Source: Candidatus Melainabacteria bacterium (lineage in GTDB: Bacteria; Cyanobacteriota; Vampirovibrionia; Obscuribacterales; Obscuribacteraceae). From it: a stretch of 64,000 nt of DNA. Within the stretch, counting starts at the first letter, position 1, and the number at the start of each line of letters is the position of its first letter. Location of the stretch: NCBI GenBank assembly GCA_003963305.1, contig RXJR01000003.1, forward strand, positions 49,706 to 113,705. The letters run 5' to 3'. The position numbers were made by a program, and so were the translations under genes. Below the pieces are notes generated by a model that was not told the origin of the DNA, did not search any database, and saw nothing but the letters and a program-made list of their open reading frames with translations. Positions 9,150 through 17,542 of the stretch are shown one piece after another.

Positions 9150-9200
9150 TTTTTGTAGCGATTTTGAAGCAGTTTTGAAGCAGTTTTTGTAGCGATTTTG
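9150..9200. repeat. Short direct repeats between rrf2 and cysteine desulfurase
   Basis: TTTTTGTAGCGATTTTG occurs at 9150-9166 and 9184-9200 (34-bp spacing), with GAAGCAGTTTT duplicated between them. This sits in the leader of the cysteine desulfurase gene. Confidence 0.6.
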
Positions 9201-9246
9201 TAGATTTGCTTGCCGTATTATCGATTTCGTGCGGTGTAAGGTTTGT

Positions 9247-9675
9247 TCAAATGGTGGCGCGTCCTTTAATAAGATCCGCGAGCGTGGTGCCATCCAAAAT
9301 ATTCGAGATCGCATCGCGCACACTTCGCATCAGTATTCGCAGGTTGCAGCTGTCCGGCTCGGGACAGCTTGGACAGGGCTCGTAAGCAGTGACTGACGCG
9401 CAAGGGATGGGTGCGAGAGGACCATCCATGAGTCGAGCTACATCACCGAGAATAATCTGCTCGGGATCCCGATTGAGCACATATCCTCCATGTGCACCAC
9501 GTCGACTTCTAAGGATGCCGGCATTTTTGAGTGTGTGCAAAATTTGATTTAGAAATGGCTCGGGAATCTGTGCTTTCTTTGCAATTTCCGGAGTCGTTGA
9601 ACCTTGTGTCCGGTCGCAAACTGCCAACTCCATAAGTGCTTTCATCGCATATTCGCCTTTTCTAGAAAGTTTCAA
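9247..9675 (-). CDS. Rrf2-family transcriptional regulator (IscR/CymR type)
   Basis: 142 residues. The N-terminal winged helix (MKLSRKGEYAMKALMELA, then TTPEIAKKAQIPEPFLNQIL and GYVLNR) is typical of Rrf2. The C-terminal half carries four cysteines, C92, C101, C104 and C110, in the PCASVTAYEPC region. These could hold an Fe-S cluster as in IscR, or be sensor thiols. It probably controls the cysteine desulfurase just downstream. The start is TTG at 9675, preceded by CAGGATTGGCGAT. A dyad-symmetric site lies 37 bp upstream of the start. Confidence 0.85.
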   Translation of the reverse strand: MKLSRKGEYAMKALMELAVCDRTQGSTTPEIAKKAQIPEPFLNQILHTLKNAGILRSRRGAHGGYVLNRDPEQIILGDVARLMDGPLAPIPCASVTAYEPCPSCPEPDSCNLRILMRSVRDAISNILDGTTLADLIKGRATI

Positions 9676-9711
9676 ATCGCCAATCCTGCGCGGTTATTCG
9701 GTTAATCTGAC

Positions 9712-9736
9712 AAAGTTGACTAACTTTATCAACTTT
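9712..9736. promoter_or_regulatory. Candidate operator of the Rrf2 regulator
   Basis: A perfect inverted repeat, AAAGTTGA (9712-9719) and TCAACTTT (9729-9736), lies 37 bp upstream of the regulator start. A third half-site AACTTT at 9722-9727 pairs with AAAGTT at 9712. Size and position suit an Rrf2 dimer; autoregulation is inferred. Confidence 0.5.
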
Positions 9737-9795
9737 AGCCACGCTTTTATAATCACATGATCGACCTGGTAAATCAACTATTGACTACTTCGTTT

Positions 9796-10053
9796 GTCAA
9801 CAATCGCAGCAGAATGATCGATAAGTGAGCAATCGCAGCAGAGTAATCAATATGTGAGCAATCGCAGCGGAGTGATCGATATGCAATCGCAGCACGTGAT
9901 CAATATGTGAGCAATCGCAGCAGAATGATCGATATGTGAGCAATCGCAGCACGTTGATCAATGTGTCAACAATCGCAGCAGAGTGATCCATACGTGAGCA
10001 ATCGCAGCACAGTGATCAATTTGTGAGAAATCGCAGCGTAGTGATCAATTTGT
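9796..10053. repeat. 29-bp tandem repeat array, nine copies
   Basis: The word AATCGCAG recurs at 9802, 9831, 9860, 9885, 9913, 9942, 9971, 10000 and 10029. Spacing is 29 bp except for one shortened unit of 25 bp and one of 28 bp. Each unit reads GTGAGCAATCGCAGC followed by a variable part that contains GATC (GATCAAT or GATCGAT types). There are no unique spacers and no flanking cas genes, so it is a minisatellite-type array and not CRISPR. It fills the gap between the rrf2 promoter and the 3' end of the ABC exporter operon. Confidence 0.88.
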
Positions 10054-10074
10054 GGAGCGAGTTTTGGTGACTGG

Positions 10075-11220
10075 TTACCCCAGTGACTTCCGAAATCGTT
10101 TGACGCTTAAATAGATCAGTAGGAAACCGAACACCATCAGAGGTAGCACCCATTGCCATAGTGCGCCAAGCCCAGCGCCTCGCAAAATTATGCCGCGCTG
10201 AATTTGGAGGAAATAGGTAAGTGGAATTAAGAATCCAAGCCAATTCAGAAATGGTGGCATTGATTCTCTCGGAAAGATGAATCCTGATAAAAGTACGGAT
10301 GGAATCAGAACAAAGGAGGCTAAATGCATTGCTTGTTCTTGACTGGTTGCTGTGCTGGAGATCAAAATCCCAATTGATAAGGAAACGAACACGAAAATTA
10401 GTGTGCAGCCTTCGAGTAGAAAGATGTTGCCATTGATTGGCACTTTGAAAATTAAGTACATTGCGGCGAGCATCAAGTTTGTGCCGATAAATCCAATAAC
10501 GCCGTTCGGGACCAACTTGCCCAGCATCAATCCCAATGGCTTTACAGGGGTTAGCATTAGCTGTTCCAAAGTGCCGCTCACTCGCTCACGAACAATTGAG
10601 TTGACTGTCAGAAACAATGTTATTGTTTGCGCCATGAATCCGATCAGTCCAGGCAAAATAAAGTTGGTAGTTTTCGCGTCAGGATTGAATAACATTCTCG
10701 ATCGAATATCGATCGGTGGTCTGGCCTGTTTTTGGTTGAGCACGGTGCTGAGAATTTGCAGCGATCGACTTTGCCCTACAGCGATTGCTGTCTGAGCCAG
10801 CGAGTTGGCAATGGTTGAGTCTGATCCGTCAATAAGCACCTGAATTTGTGCTTGGGCGCCATCCTGCAATTTGTCGGAAAAGTTGGGCGGAATTATAATT
10901 GCGGCTCTGGCATTTCCTGCAACAATCTCATCAACCGCAGCTTCGCGAGAGTAAACGTGTTTTGTGATTTTGTAAAAGTCGGTGGCGATTATTTCATCCA
11001 TGAGAATCGATGACTGTGGTCGCAGATCCTGGTCGAACACCACCGTTGGTACTTTTCTGACTTCAAAGCTAACTCCGAATCCATAAATGGTCATTTGCAC
11101 AATTGGAATGATCAGAATAATTGCGACAGTGAATTTGTCATTGAGGATCTCGATCCATTCTTTGGTCATGACCGCATGGAAGCCCCAGAACATGGCTCGA
11201 ATTTTTTCGAGAATTGACAT
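10075..11220 (-). CDS. ABC-2 type exporter permease
   Basis: 381 residues with the YhhJ/YbhS layout: one N-terminal membrane helix (about 27-48), an extracytoplasmic domain to about 180, then five C-terminal helices (TNFILPGLIGFMAQTITLFL onward; the motif RERVSGTLEQLMLTPVKP lies between helices). It is the last gene of an HlyD-ATPase-permease operon and starts 10 bp after the ATPase stop. Homologous systems export drugs, dyes or cations across the envelope; the substrate here is unknown. Only one permease is present, while YbhFSR has two, so it may act as a homodimer. Confidence 0.88.
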   Translation of the reverse strand: MSILEKIRAMFWGFHAVMTKEWIEILNDKFTVAIILIIPIVQMTIYGFGVSFEVRKVPTVVFDQDLRPQSSILMDEIIATDFYKITKHVYSREAAVDEIVAGNARAAIIIPPNFSDKLQDGAQAQIQVLIDGSDSTIANSLAQTAIAVGQSRSLQILSTVLNQKQARPPIDIRSRMLFNPDAKTTNFILPGLIGFMAQTITLFLTVNSIVRERVSGTLEQLMLTPVKPLGLMLGKLVPNGVIGFIGTNLMLAAMYLIFKVPINGNIFLLEGCTLIFVFVSLSIGILISSTATSQEQAMHLASFVLIPSVLLSGFIFPRESMPPFLNWLGFLIPLTYFLQIQRGIILRGAGLGALWQWVLPLMVFGFLLIYLSVKRFRKSLG

Positions 11221-11230
11221 TGCCTGTCCT

Positions 11231-12193
11231 CTATTTCTCCGCCGATTTCAAGACTTTAGCTTCTTCATGTTCAGTGAGAGTGACGAAAACATCTTCCAGT
11301 GATGGCTTGATAGCGCGAATTTCTCCTACTCCAAAATTTTGTTCAGCCAGTTTTTGCCGTAACCAATCTATTTCAATCTCTTTGGAGACAACGATGTGAA
11401 GTGCTCTCCCGAAAATGGTTACATCGGAGACATAGTCCTGGCTGCGTAAAAATTGGAATGTTGGCATGATCAAATTGCAACTGACTTCCAGATGCTTCGT
11501 GTTTGGATCATTCACCACGGGTAGTGAACCCAATTCATCAACTTTACCGAGCGCTATCAAGTTGCTTTGAAAGATGTAGCCAACCGTGCTGCAACGCTCC
11601 GCCTCGTCCATATAATGGGTGGTGACGAAAAAGGTAATTCCCATAGTCGCTAAAGTAAATAGAAGATCCCAGAGGGCTCGGCGTGCCACCGGATCAATTC
11701 CTGCCGTCGGTTCGTCCAGAAAAACAATGGGAGGCTCGTGCACTATCGCACAGGCGAGGGCAAGGCGTTGCTTCCAGCCGCCAGATAGACTGGAAGCTTT
11801 TTTCGTCTCTTGTCCAAGAAGTCCGGTAATTTGAAGCACGTCTGCTTTTCTGCGGCGAGACTTTTCGCTACCCAATCCGTATAGCTCCGCATAGAAATCA
11901 ATGTTTTGCTCGACTGTTAGATTCTTGTACAAACTAAATTGTTGCGACATATAGCCAATGCTTCGCCGCACTTGTTCTGCTTCTTTGATTATGTCGAAAC
12001 CGTTAACAGCAGCCGTTCCCGATGAGGGCTCGAGCAGCCCGCAGAGCATCTTTATTGTCGTCGTTTTGCCCGAGCCGTTCGGTCCCAGAAATCCGAAAAT
12101 TTCTCCGCGCTCGACCGTGAAAGAAAGATGATTAACTACTGTCTGCTGCCCATACTGTTTGGTCAGACCGTTAAGGACGATCGCTGCGGACAT
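11231..12193 (-). CDS. ABC exporter ATP-binding protein
   Basis: 320 residues, DrrA/CcmA-type ATPase. Walker A is GPNGSGKTT (about 38-46), the signature LSGGWKQRLALA carries the usual drug-export variant, Walker B is IVFLDEPTAGID and the switch His is in VTTHYMDEAERC. A C-terminal extension of about 90 residues is typical for ABC-2 exporters. Its start overlaps the end of the upstream HlyD gene by 23 bp, so translation is probably coupled. It would power the permease encoded next. Confidence 0.92.
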   Translation of the reverse strand: MSAAIVLNGLTKQYGQQTVVNHLSFTVERGEIFGFLGPNGSGKTTTIKMLCGLLEPSSGTAAVNGFDIIKEAEQVRRSIGYMSQQFSLYKNLTVEQNIDFYAELYGLGSEKSRRRKADVLQITGLLGQETKKASSLSGGWKQRLALACAIVHEPPIVFLDEPTAGIDPVARRALWDLLFTLATMGITFFVTTHYMDEAERCSTVGYIFQSNLIALGKVDELGSLPVVNDPNTKHLEVSCNLIMPTFQFLRSQDYVSDVTIFGRALHIVVSKEIEIDWLRQKLAEQNFGVGEIRAIKPSLEDVFVTLTEHEEAKVLKSAEK

Positions 12194-13604
12194 TTTCTTT
12201 TCTCGCTACTCGTTCGAACGGTTGCTCAACCGGAGGAATACTGATTTCAGCATTCATACCACCACGCAGAAGATGCTCTTTATTGTCAATTGTGATTTTC
12301 AAGCCGAAAACTTGCGCAGATCTCTCCTCGGCTGTTTGTACATTGCGTGGCGTAAATTCTGCGACGCTGGGAATCTGAACGATTTTGCCTTGAAAAACTC
12401 TATTTGGAAAAGCGTCTGCTTTTAAATCCACTTCTTGCCCGACGTGAACCCGTCCTAATTCCCGCTCGGGAATATAGACGCGCGTCCAGATCTCATCCAG
12501 TTTTGTGAGCGTTGCCACTGACTGCTGCGGGTTGAATACCGCACCCGGGTGCAAGTCCATCACAGAAACTTCGGCGTCGACTGGTGCCACCACTTGTCTT
12601 TCTCTCAGTTGTGCTTCCAGTTCGGCTAGCATGCCTTCGCTCTGTTTAAGCTGTGCTCGTGCTTGTGCAATTTCTTCTGTTCTGGTGCCTTGTTCCAACA
12701 AACTTAGAGATTCTTTGGCTGAGAGATATTGCTGGCGCGCAGCCTCGATCTCTTCTGGGCGGGGACCTCGGCGCATCATCTCCTCATTTGCTTTAGCTGT
12801 CTCCAGGTGCTGGTGGGCACTTCGGATCTCCTCCTCTCGCGGTCCTGCGAGCATTTTCGTATACGCTTGTTTGGCGGCGTTATATGCTTCCAGCGCTGCA
12901 TCTTCCTTGCTCTTCAGTTCGATGGCATCTCTTGTCGATACCGCACCCTGCTTTGATAGCGCTAAATATCGCTCAGCATCTTGCTTCTGGAAATCTAATT
13001 GCACTTTCGCCTGGTCCATTACTGCTTTTGCCTGGCTGATTTCTTCGCTTCTATATCCGCGTTTGAGTAAGTCGAAATTAGCCTGTGCTTCGCCGCGCAA
13101 GGCAGCCGCTTTGGAAATGTCTTCGGTTCTATATCCCCTTTTCAGCATCTGCCAGTTTGCAAAGGCTTGACCTGCTATTGCCCTGGCTTTTTCAATCTCG
13201 GATTGCCGAGGTCCATTCGTGAGTTCTTGCAGCTGCGCCTGACTTCGTTCGATTGACGCTTGCAACTGCAGACGTTTGGCTTCCAGCTCGGGCGCTTCAA
13301 ACTCCACCAGCACCTCGCCTTTTTTGACGTCCTGCCCTTCGCTGGCAAGTACTTTAGCAATGCGTCCGCCGATCTTTGAGGAGACAGGAATCTCCTTGGC
13401 CTGGATTGTTCCGGTTACTACAATTGGTCTGTGCGATATGTCAAAAAATATGCTGTGAATGAACCAAGCCAGCACGGGCAATGTCACAACGCTAACAACT
13501 AGAAGCGGTCGGTTCGATGCCAGTGATTTTGTGATTCCCACGATTTTGATCTCAAGATTGTGCCCGATTATTCTTTCACTGGAATCTGTCCGCTCGGTGA
13601 ACAA
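12171..13604 (-). CDS. HlyD-family periplasmic adaptor with 26-residue coiled-coil repeats
   Basis: 477 residues. There is one N-terminal membrane helix (PLLVVSVVTLPVLAWFIHSI), the first half of a lipoyl domain (VSSKIGGRIAKVLASEGQ), a long coiled-coil hairpin, the second lipoyl half (VVAPVDAEVSVMDLHPG) and a beta-barrel. The hairpin contains six 26-residue-class repeats, each starting like GPR-x-EEI or GYR-x-EDI. Three run up and three run down around a turn near SKQGAVSTRDA. It should bridge the inner-membrane ABC transporter to an outer-membrane channel, as YbhG does. The start is taken as TTG at 13604; a GTG about 20 codons later is possible. First gene of the three-gene operon. Confidence 0.87.
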   Translation of the reverse strand: MFTERTDSSERIIGHNLEIKIVGITKSLASNRPLLVVSVVTLPVLAWFIHSIFFDISHRPIVVTGTIQAKEIPVSSKIGGRIAKVLASEGQDVKKGEVLVEFEAPELEAKRLQLQASIERSQAQLQELTNGPRQSEIEKARAIAGQAFANWQMLKRGYRTEDISKAAALRGEAQANFDLLKRGYRSEEISQAKAVMDQAKVQLDFQKQDAERYLALSKQGAVSTRDAIELKSKEDAALEAYNAAKQAYTKMLAGPREEEIRSAHQHLETAKANEEMMRRGPRPEEIEAARQQYLSAKESLSLLEQGTRTEEIAQARAQLKQSEGMLAELEAQLRERQVVAPVDAEVSVMDLHPGAVFNPQQSVATLTKLDEIWTRVYIPERELGRVHVGQEVDLKADAFPNRVFQGKIVQIPSVAEFTPRNVQTAEERSAQVFGLKITIDNKEHLLRGGMNAEISIPPVEQPFERVARKENVRSDRP

Positions 13605-14020
13605 GAACTATGAATCGCAATTATCATGACTATATTGTGCACCTTAATCTGCCAAATTATTAGTGACGTTGAGTTTTGAGCCTTGTTTGTTACCTCAGAA
13701 CGCTAAATGATTGAACTTTTGGCGTCTTTGGGCATTTGAACTTTTTGGGGCGCTTTGACGTATTACTTGTTGGATGACCGATTTGCTGGTCAGCTTTTCT
13801 GGGGAGTCAGTTGATCAGCAACAAATTTGCGTACGTCTCAGCAAGTCGATAGCTACCATTCGCCTGGTCTATTCGCTCTCGCTTTGCTGAGAACCTGTTG
13901 AGGCATGAGCCTCAGCAGGGTACGCATTTATGATTCAGGATGTAAATAAAGTGTATTGGCATCGAACAAACCGAAATTTCCGCTCGTCTGTTATATGCAG
14001 TGGAGGAGTCAGAAGTTACT
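13605..14020. promoter_or_regulatory. Divergent spacer and structured leader of the MFS gene
   Basis: The 416-bp gap between the divergent HlyD and MFS genes has no credible ORF. Near 13705-13765 TTGAACTTTTGGCG is imperfectly duplicated. At 13894-13919 an 11-bp stem (CCTGTTGAGGC with GCCTCAGCAGG, loop ATGA) overlaps an alternative pairing of GCTGAG (13886) with CTCAGC (13911). Such exclusive pairings can form switches, but no U-run follows. Confidence 0.4.
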
Positions 14021-15400
14021 ATGTCCAGTCAAGTCAGCGGGACGGATAATTCCGTCAGTCCATTCAGCGATGCCGGTCATGATTCGTCTAACCCGTTTCG
14101 CGTGTTTAGAAGTCGAGACTACTCGTTGTATTTCGGCGGACAGCTTCTATCTCAAGTTGGAACTTGGATGCAACAAATTGCGCTGAGTTGGCTTACATAT
14201 AAGTTGACGAATTCTGCTCTCATGCTTGCGACAGTGACTGTTGCCGGGCAACTGCCGTCATTGCTGGTAATGCCATTCGCTGGTGTCTTTTCGGACCGGT
14301 TTAATCGCCATCGAATCATCATTTTTACTCAGCTGTCAGCGATGTTGCAGGCGGGAACCCTTGCCTACCTGACCCTTTCGCATCAATTGCAAATCTGGCA
14401 TCTCATTGCGCTCAGCGTTTTGATGGGGGTCATCAACGCTTTTGATATGCCGGTCCGCTCGGCATTTGTCATGGATATGGTGCAGCGCAAAGAGGATAGA
14501 CCGGCAGCCATTGCTATGAACTCCAGTTTGATGAATGTGTCGCGTTTGCTCGGTCCAGCTATTGCTGGTTTCGTAGTGGCAGCTCTTGGCGAAGGGATGT
14601 GTTTTGCAATCAATGCCGCAAGTTATGTCGCAGTAATCTCGGCACTTCTTTTCATTCATGGGAATTTCGAACCAAAACAGCGAAGCGGGCTTGGAGTCGT
14701 TGCCGAGTTAAAAGATGGATTCATTTATGCAGCCCGCACGGCACCGATTCGGGCACCTATACTTCTTCTTGCTTTATTCGGCTTTGGTGGCATGGCTTAC
14801 TCGACTTTGCTTCCTGTTTTCGTCAAAAATATAGGAGGCGATGCCAACACGCTCGGATATTTAAGCTCGGCATCCGCGATTGGTTCGATTGTTGGAACAG
14901 CCATTCTCGCCACCAGAAAGAATGTTGTTGGGCTGGGTAAGCTGGCTCTGATAAGTTCATACATTTATGGCGCCGCGCTTTTCGCATTCGCTTTTGCAAA
15001 TAGTCTGCTACTCGCCTTGCCGGTGTTGGCAGTGCTCGGTGCCACCATGATGCTCCAGATGGGATGCTGCAATACAATACTTCAATCAATCGTAGACGAC
15101 GACAGGCGCGGACGAGTCATGAGTTTGTTCACGATGGCCTATATGGGCACTATTCCTCTTGGAAGTTTGGCAGCGGGAGTAATCGCTACTCACTTTGGAT
15201 TCCATTCAATGTTGTTCGCTTGTTCTGCATATTGCTTGCTTGTGGCAATCGTTTTTACTAAACAGATGCCGCGTTTGAGGCGGGAATCTCGACCGATTTA
15301 TGTGGCGCGAGGTCTGCTGAAAGAGGAAGAACAGAAGCTAGGTCAGGGCATTCTGCAAACCGAAGAAGACATCGAACTGGCCACGAAACCGGCGGCTTAA
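14021..15400 (+). CDS. MFS exporter (MFS_3 / EntS-like)
   Basis: 459 residues with 12 predicted membrane helices. FRSRDYSLYFGGQLLSQVGT and WMQQIALSWL at the start, GVFSDRFNRHRI as the MFS loop 2-3 motif, and the NSSLMNVSRLLGPAIAGFVV segment are typical of the DHA3/enterobactin-exporter branch. Such proteins export siderophores, macrolides or similar small molecules; the substrate is not deducible. I chose ATG at 14021, 12 bp after a GGAGGAG site; a GTG at 14000 is in frame but lies before that site. The gene is convergent with the TPR protein that follows. Confidence 0.85.
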   Translation: MSSQVSGTDNSVSPFSDAGHDSSNPFRVFRSRDYSLYFGGQLLSQVGTWMQQIALSWLTYKLTNSALMLATVTVAGQLPSLLVMPFAGVFSDRFNRHRIIIFTQLSAMLQAGTLAYLTLSHQLQIWHLIALSVLMGVINAFDMPVRSAFVMDMVQRKEDRPAAIAMNSSLMNVSRLLGPAIAGFVVAALGEGMCFAINAASYVAVISALLFIHGNFEPKQRSGLGVVAELKDGFIYAARTAPIRAPILLLALFGFGGMAYSTLLPVFVKNIGGDANTLGYLSSASAIGSIVGTAILATRKNVVGLGKLALISSYIYGAALFAFAFANSLLLALPVLAVLGATMMLQMGCCNTILQSIVDDDRRGRVMSLFTMAYMGTIPLGSLAAGVIATHFGFHSMLFACSAYCLLVAIVFTKQMPRLRRESRPIYVARGLLKEEEQKLGQGILQTEEDIELATKPAA

Positions 15401-15415
15401 GCGGTGAAAACAGAA

Positions 15416-16354
15416 TCATTTGGTCAGGAAAGGCGACTCGTTATAGGCTTCTTGCTCAATTTTTCGGATCTCACTTCTGTCTTGTTTCGCAAGTTTAGCT
15501 TCTTTCAGTGCGTCAAAGCAATTTGCTCGTTCTGTTAAAGCCTGCATCAGTCTTTTCAATGCAGGAAAAATTGCCCGACTTTCCTTATCGATGCTGTCAA
15601 TGTACTTCTTCTGTTCGGCAATCAACGAATTTAGATCACTCAGAGCCTCTCTCGGTTTGTTCCAGGCGATAAGAGTCTGAGCACGGCGAAGCCTGCCAGC
15701 AAAATTCTCTCCTGAGTTGATGATATCGTTTGATATCTTCAGCGCGGTTTCATAGTCGCCGCTCAGTCTTGCGCAGTCACACATTTCCGTGAGCTGTGTT
15801 CTAGAACCAAGGCTGCGAGCCAGTTTGAACGCCTTGATAGCCTCTGAGTACTGATGTTGTTTTTGGTAGAATTTGCCTAACTGGGAGGCTGCCTCACAGG
15901 CAATACTTCGTTGTTTTGATTTGATCAAAATTTGCAAATCTGAGATGTATTCTTCAAATCGATGTTCGTTTCTTAATTCGTCAGCGCGTTCAGCCCGCAC
16001 CGTATCGTTTTCGGGATGGGATTTCAGGTAGGCAGAATAGTCTTTGATTGCCTCCTCATCCTCGAACATTTTTCTATTCTGTCTCGCTCGAGCCAGAATC
16101 GCTTCGTCTTCTGTTTTTGAATTGCTGAATTTGCTAGTTTGGGCTGATGACGCTTGTCTATCACTTTTGCTTGCAGCTGGTACTGGAGAGGCGATTACCT
16201 GATGGATAGTTCCACAAGTCAAAGTGACCACGGCTGTCGAAAATCGGGCGCGTTGGACGGTCGAAATTTTCAAAAACCAACTAAACACGTACGAGTTTGC
16301 TCTTTCATCTGCCAGTAGATGCTTATATTCCCGTTCCCTGGAGCCAGCCGACAA
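15416..16354 (-). CDS. Exported TPR-repeat protein
   Basis: 312 residues. A hydrophobic segment at about 38-56 followed by ASPVPAAS suggests a late signal peptide or membrane anchor. The rest is helical TPR-like repeats (ARARQNRKMFEDEEAIKDYSA; YSEAIKAFKLARSLG; YETALKISNDIINSG). TPR proteins act as scaffolds for protein interactions. The TTG start at 16354 has a strong GGAGGAG site 10 bp upstream; TTG at 16273 or GTG at 16288 would place the hydrophobic stretch nearer the N-terminus. It stands alone. Confidence 0.6.
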   Translation of the reverse strand: MSAGSREREYKHLLADERANSYVFSWFLKISTVQRARFSTAVVTLTCGTIHQVIASPVPAASKSDRQASSAQTSKFSNSKTEDEAILARARQNRKMFEDEEAIKDYSAYLKSHPENDTVRAERADELRNEHRFEEYISDLQILIKSKQRSIACEAASQLGKFYQKQHQYSEAIKAFKLARSLGSRTQLTEMCDCARLSGDYETALKISNDIINSGENFAGRLRRAQTLIAWNKPREALSDLNSLIAEQKKYIDSIDKESRAIFPALKRLMQALTERANCFDALKEAKLAKQDRSEIRKIEQEAYNESPFLTK

Positions 16355-16474
16355 ATTTGTCTGACTCCTCCCGGGTCCTCATAGTTATTATCCTGCTCTG
16401 CTTTTGTTCTGGCTTGTTCTACTCTTGCTCTGCTCTTGTTCTGGTTTGTTCTGCTTTTGTCCCATTAATTTAAA

Positions 16475-16502
16475 GTCGGACTGCCCGATGAGACAGTCCG
16501 AC
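16475..16502 (-). terminator. Rho-independent terminator after csbD-like gene
   Basis: A perfect 9-bp stem (GTCGGACTG with CAGTCCGAC, 10-nt loop) lies 21 bp past the csbD-like stop. It is followed on the minus strand by TTTAAATT. The region beyond (16383-16460) is a CT-rich run with repeated TTGTTCT(G/A) words. Confidence 0.75.
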
Positions 16503-16523
16503 CCGTTTAATATCTAACAGCAC

Positions 16524-16721
16524 CTAGAAGGATTTGATGAAGTCATCCAGTTGCTTTTCAGCCTCTTCCTTCGAATGTCCATAGTGCGACTGAAGTTTTC
16601 CAAGTAGTTCGTCTTTTTTGCCGCCGATTTGTGTCATCTCGTCATCGGTCAGTTTGCCCCACTTAGACTTGATTTTTCCGGAGACTTGTTTCCAATCGCC
16701 TTTTACTTCGTCCCAATTCAT
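16524..16721 (-). CDS. CsbD-family stress-response protein
   Basis: 65 residues, full-length for CsbD. It opens MNWDEVKGDWKQVSGKIKSK and continues WGKLTDDEMTQIGGKKDELLGKLQ, the family consensus. CsbD proteins are small, charged four-helix proteins induced by general stress, with unknown biochemical role. A GGAGAGATAC ribosome binding site precedes the ATG and a strong terminator follows, so it is probably monocistronic and highly expressed. Confidence 0.93.
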   Translation of the reverse strand: MNWDEVKGDWKQVSGKIKSKWGKLTDDEMTQIGGKKDELLGKLQSHYGHSKEEAEKQLDDFIKSF

Positions 16722-16916
16722 GTATCTCTCCTTATCGGTGAAACCTGTTCAACTCTGGTTTTAAGGCAGTCAGGGACTGGCGAAAGTTCCGGAAGATTAA
16801 TTCTATAGAAATCCGAAAAATGCCGCTCGCTCTCAAATAATTGACACAACTTCGTCACATCTTTTTCCTATTGTGAATGCATCGAGTCCCGCCAAACCCC
16901 TGCGGAGATGTTTACT

Positions 16917-17465
16917 ATGTTCCTTAACCACCCCTTCACCGAATCAGATTCGGGAGCTGTGCTCGTCAGTGTTGACGATAAGCGCACTTTTGAACTGAGT
17001 TCGAGTGATACGTTCATTGGCAGGTCGAAAGAAAACGACATCTCCCTTATCGGAGATTTGAGCTTGTCTCGGCGGCATGCGGCTGTCACCTGCGTAGACG
17101 GCGTTTACTACTTGAGAGATCTACGCAGTTCCAATGGCACCTTGCTGAATGGAAAGGCTGTGGATGGAATTGTTGCCCTGAAACCCGATGACGAAATCTT
17201 TTTAGGGCGTTCAAGATTCCTTTTTTGCCCCAGCGTGCAGAGACTGGAGTCAATTCGCTCATACGTAAGCGAGGCTGAAACGACTGTTCTACGCAACACC
17301 AGCCCGGCATTCAACACCAGACTTCAGAACATGATGCTTGCTTTCAGACGCTTGCGTCCCGCTCAACCGGCGCCTGCTAATCCAGAGACGACAAAGTTGA
17401 AGCCCTCCATGCAAGCAATGAGAGCCAGCCATAATAGTGAGTTGCTCCGGGGCATTCACCAGTAG
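16917..17465 (+). CDS. FHA-domain protein
   Basis: 182 residues. The forkhead-associated domain spans about 10-100 and shows all key positions: GRSKENDI, SLSRRHAAV, RDLRSSNGTLLNG. FHA domains bind phosphothreonine peptides, so the protein should read out Ser/Thr kinase activity; no such kinase is in the window. The C-terminal 80 residues are basic, low in complexity and probably disordered. Two starts are possible. ATG at 16917 is preferred because GGAG lies 9 bp upstream; ATG at 16908 abuts that GGAG directly. Confidence 0.85.
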   Translation: MFLNHPFTESDSGAVLVSVDDKRTFELSSSDTFIGRSKENDISLIGDLSLSRRHAAVTCVDGVYYLRDLRSSNGTLLNGKAVDGIVALKPDDEIFLGRSRFLFCPSVQRLESIRSYVSEAETTVLRNTSPAFNTRLQNMMLAFRRLRPAQPAPANPETTKLKPSMQAMRASHNSELLRGIHQ

Positions 17466-17542
17466 CTATTTGCTGTAGCGGAGCGGGCAGCGGATCGAAG
17501 CTTGACTCCTCGTGGTGTTTAAGTTCCACCAGGGTTGTCTGG

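Noticed and set aside
9797..9991. 64-residue minus-strand ORF with repeated DHSAAI/RLLTYRSFCCDC-like segments
   Set aside because: It is only the translation of the 29-bp tandem array. There is no ribosome binding site, and the period of 29 shifts frame each unit.
9796..10053. CRISPR array
   Set aside because: The whole 29-bp period is repeated with no unique spacers, and no cas genes are near.
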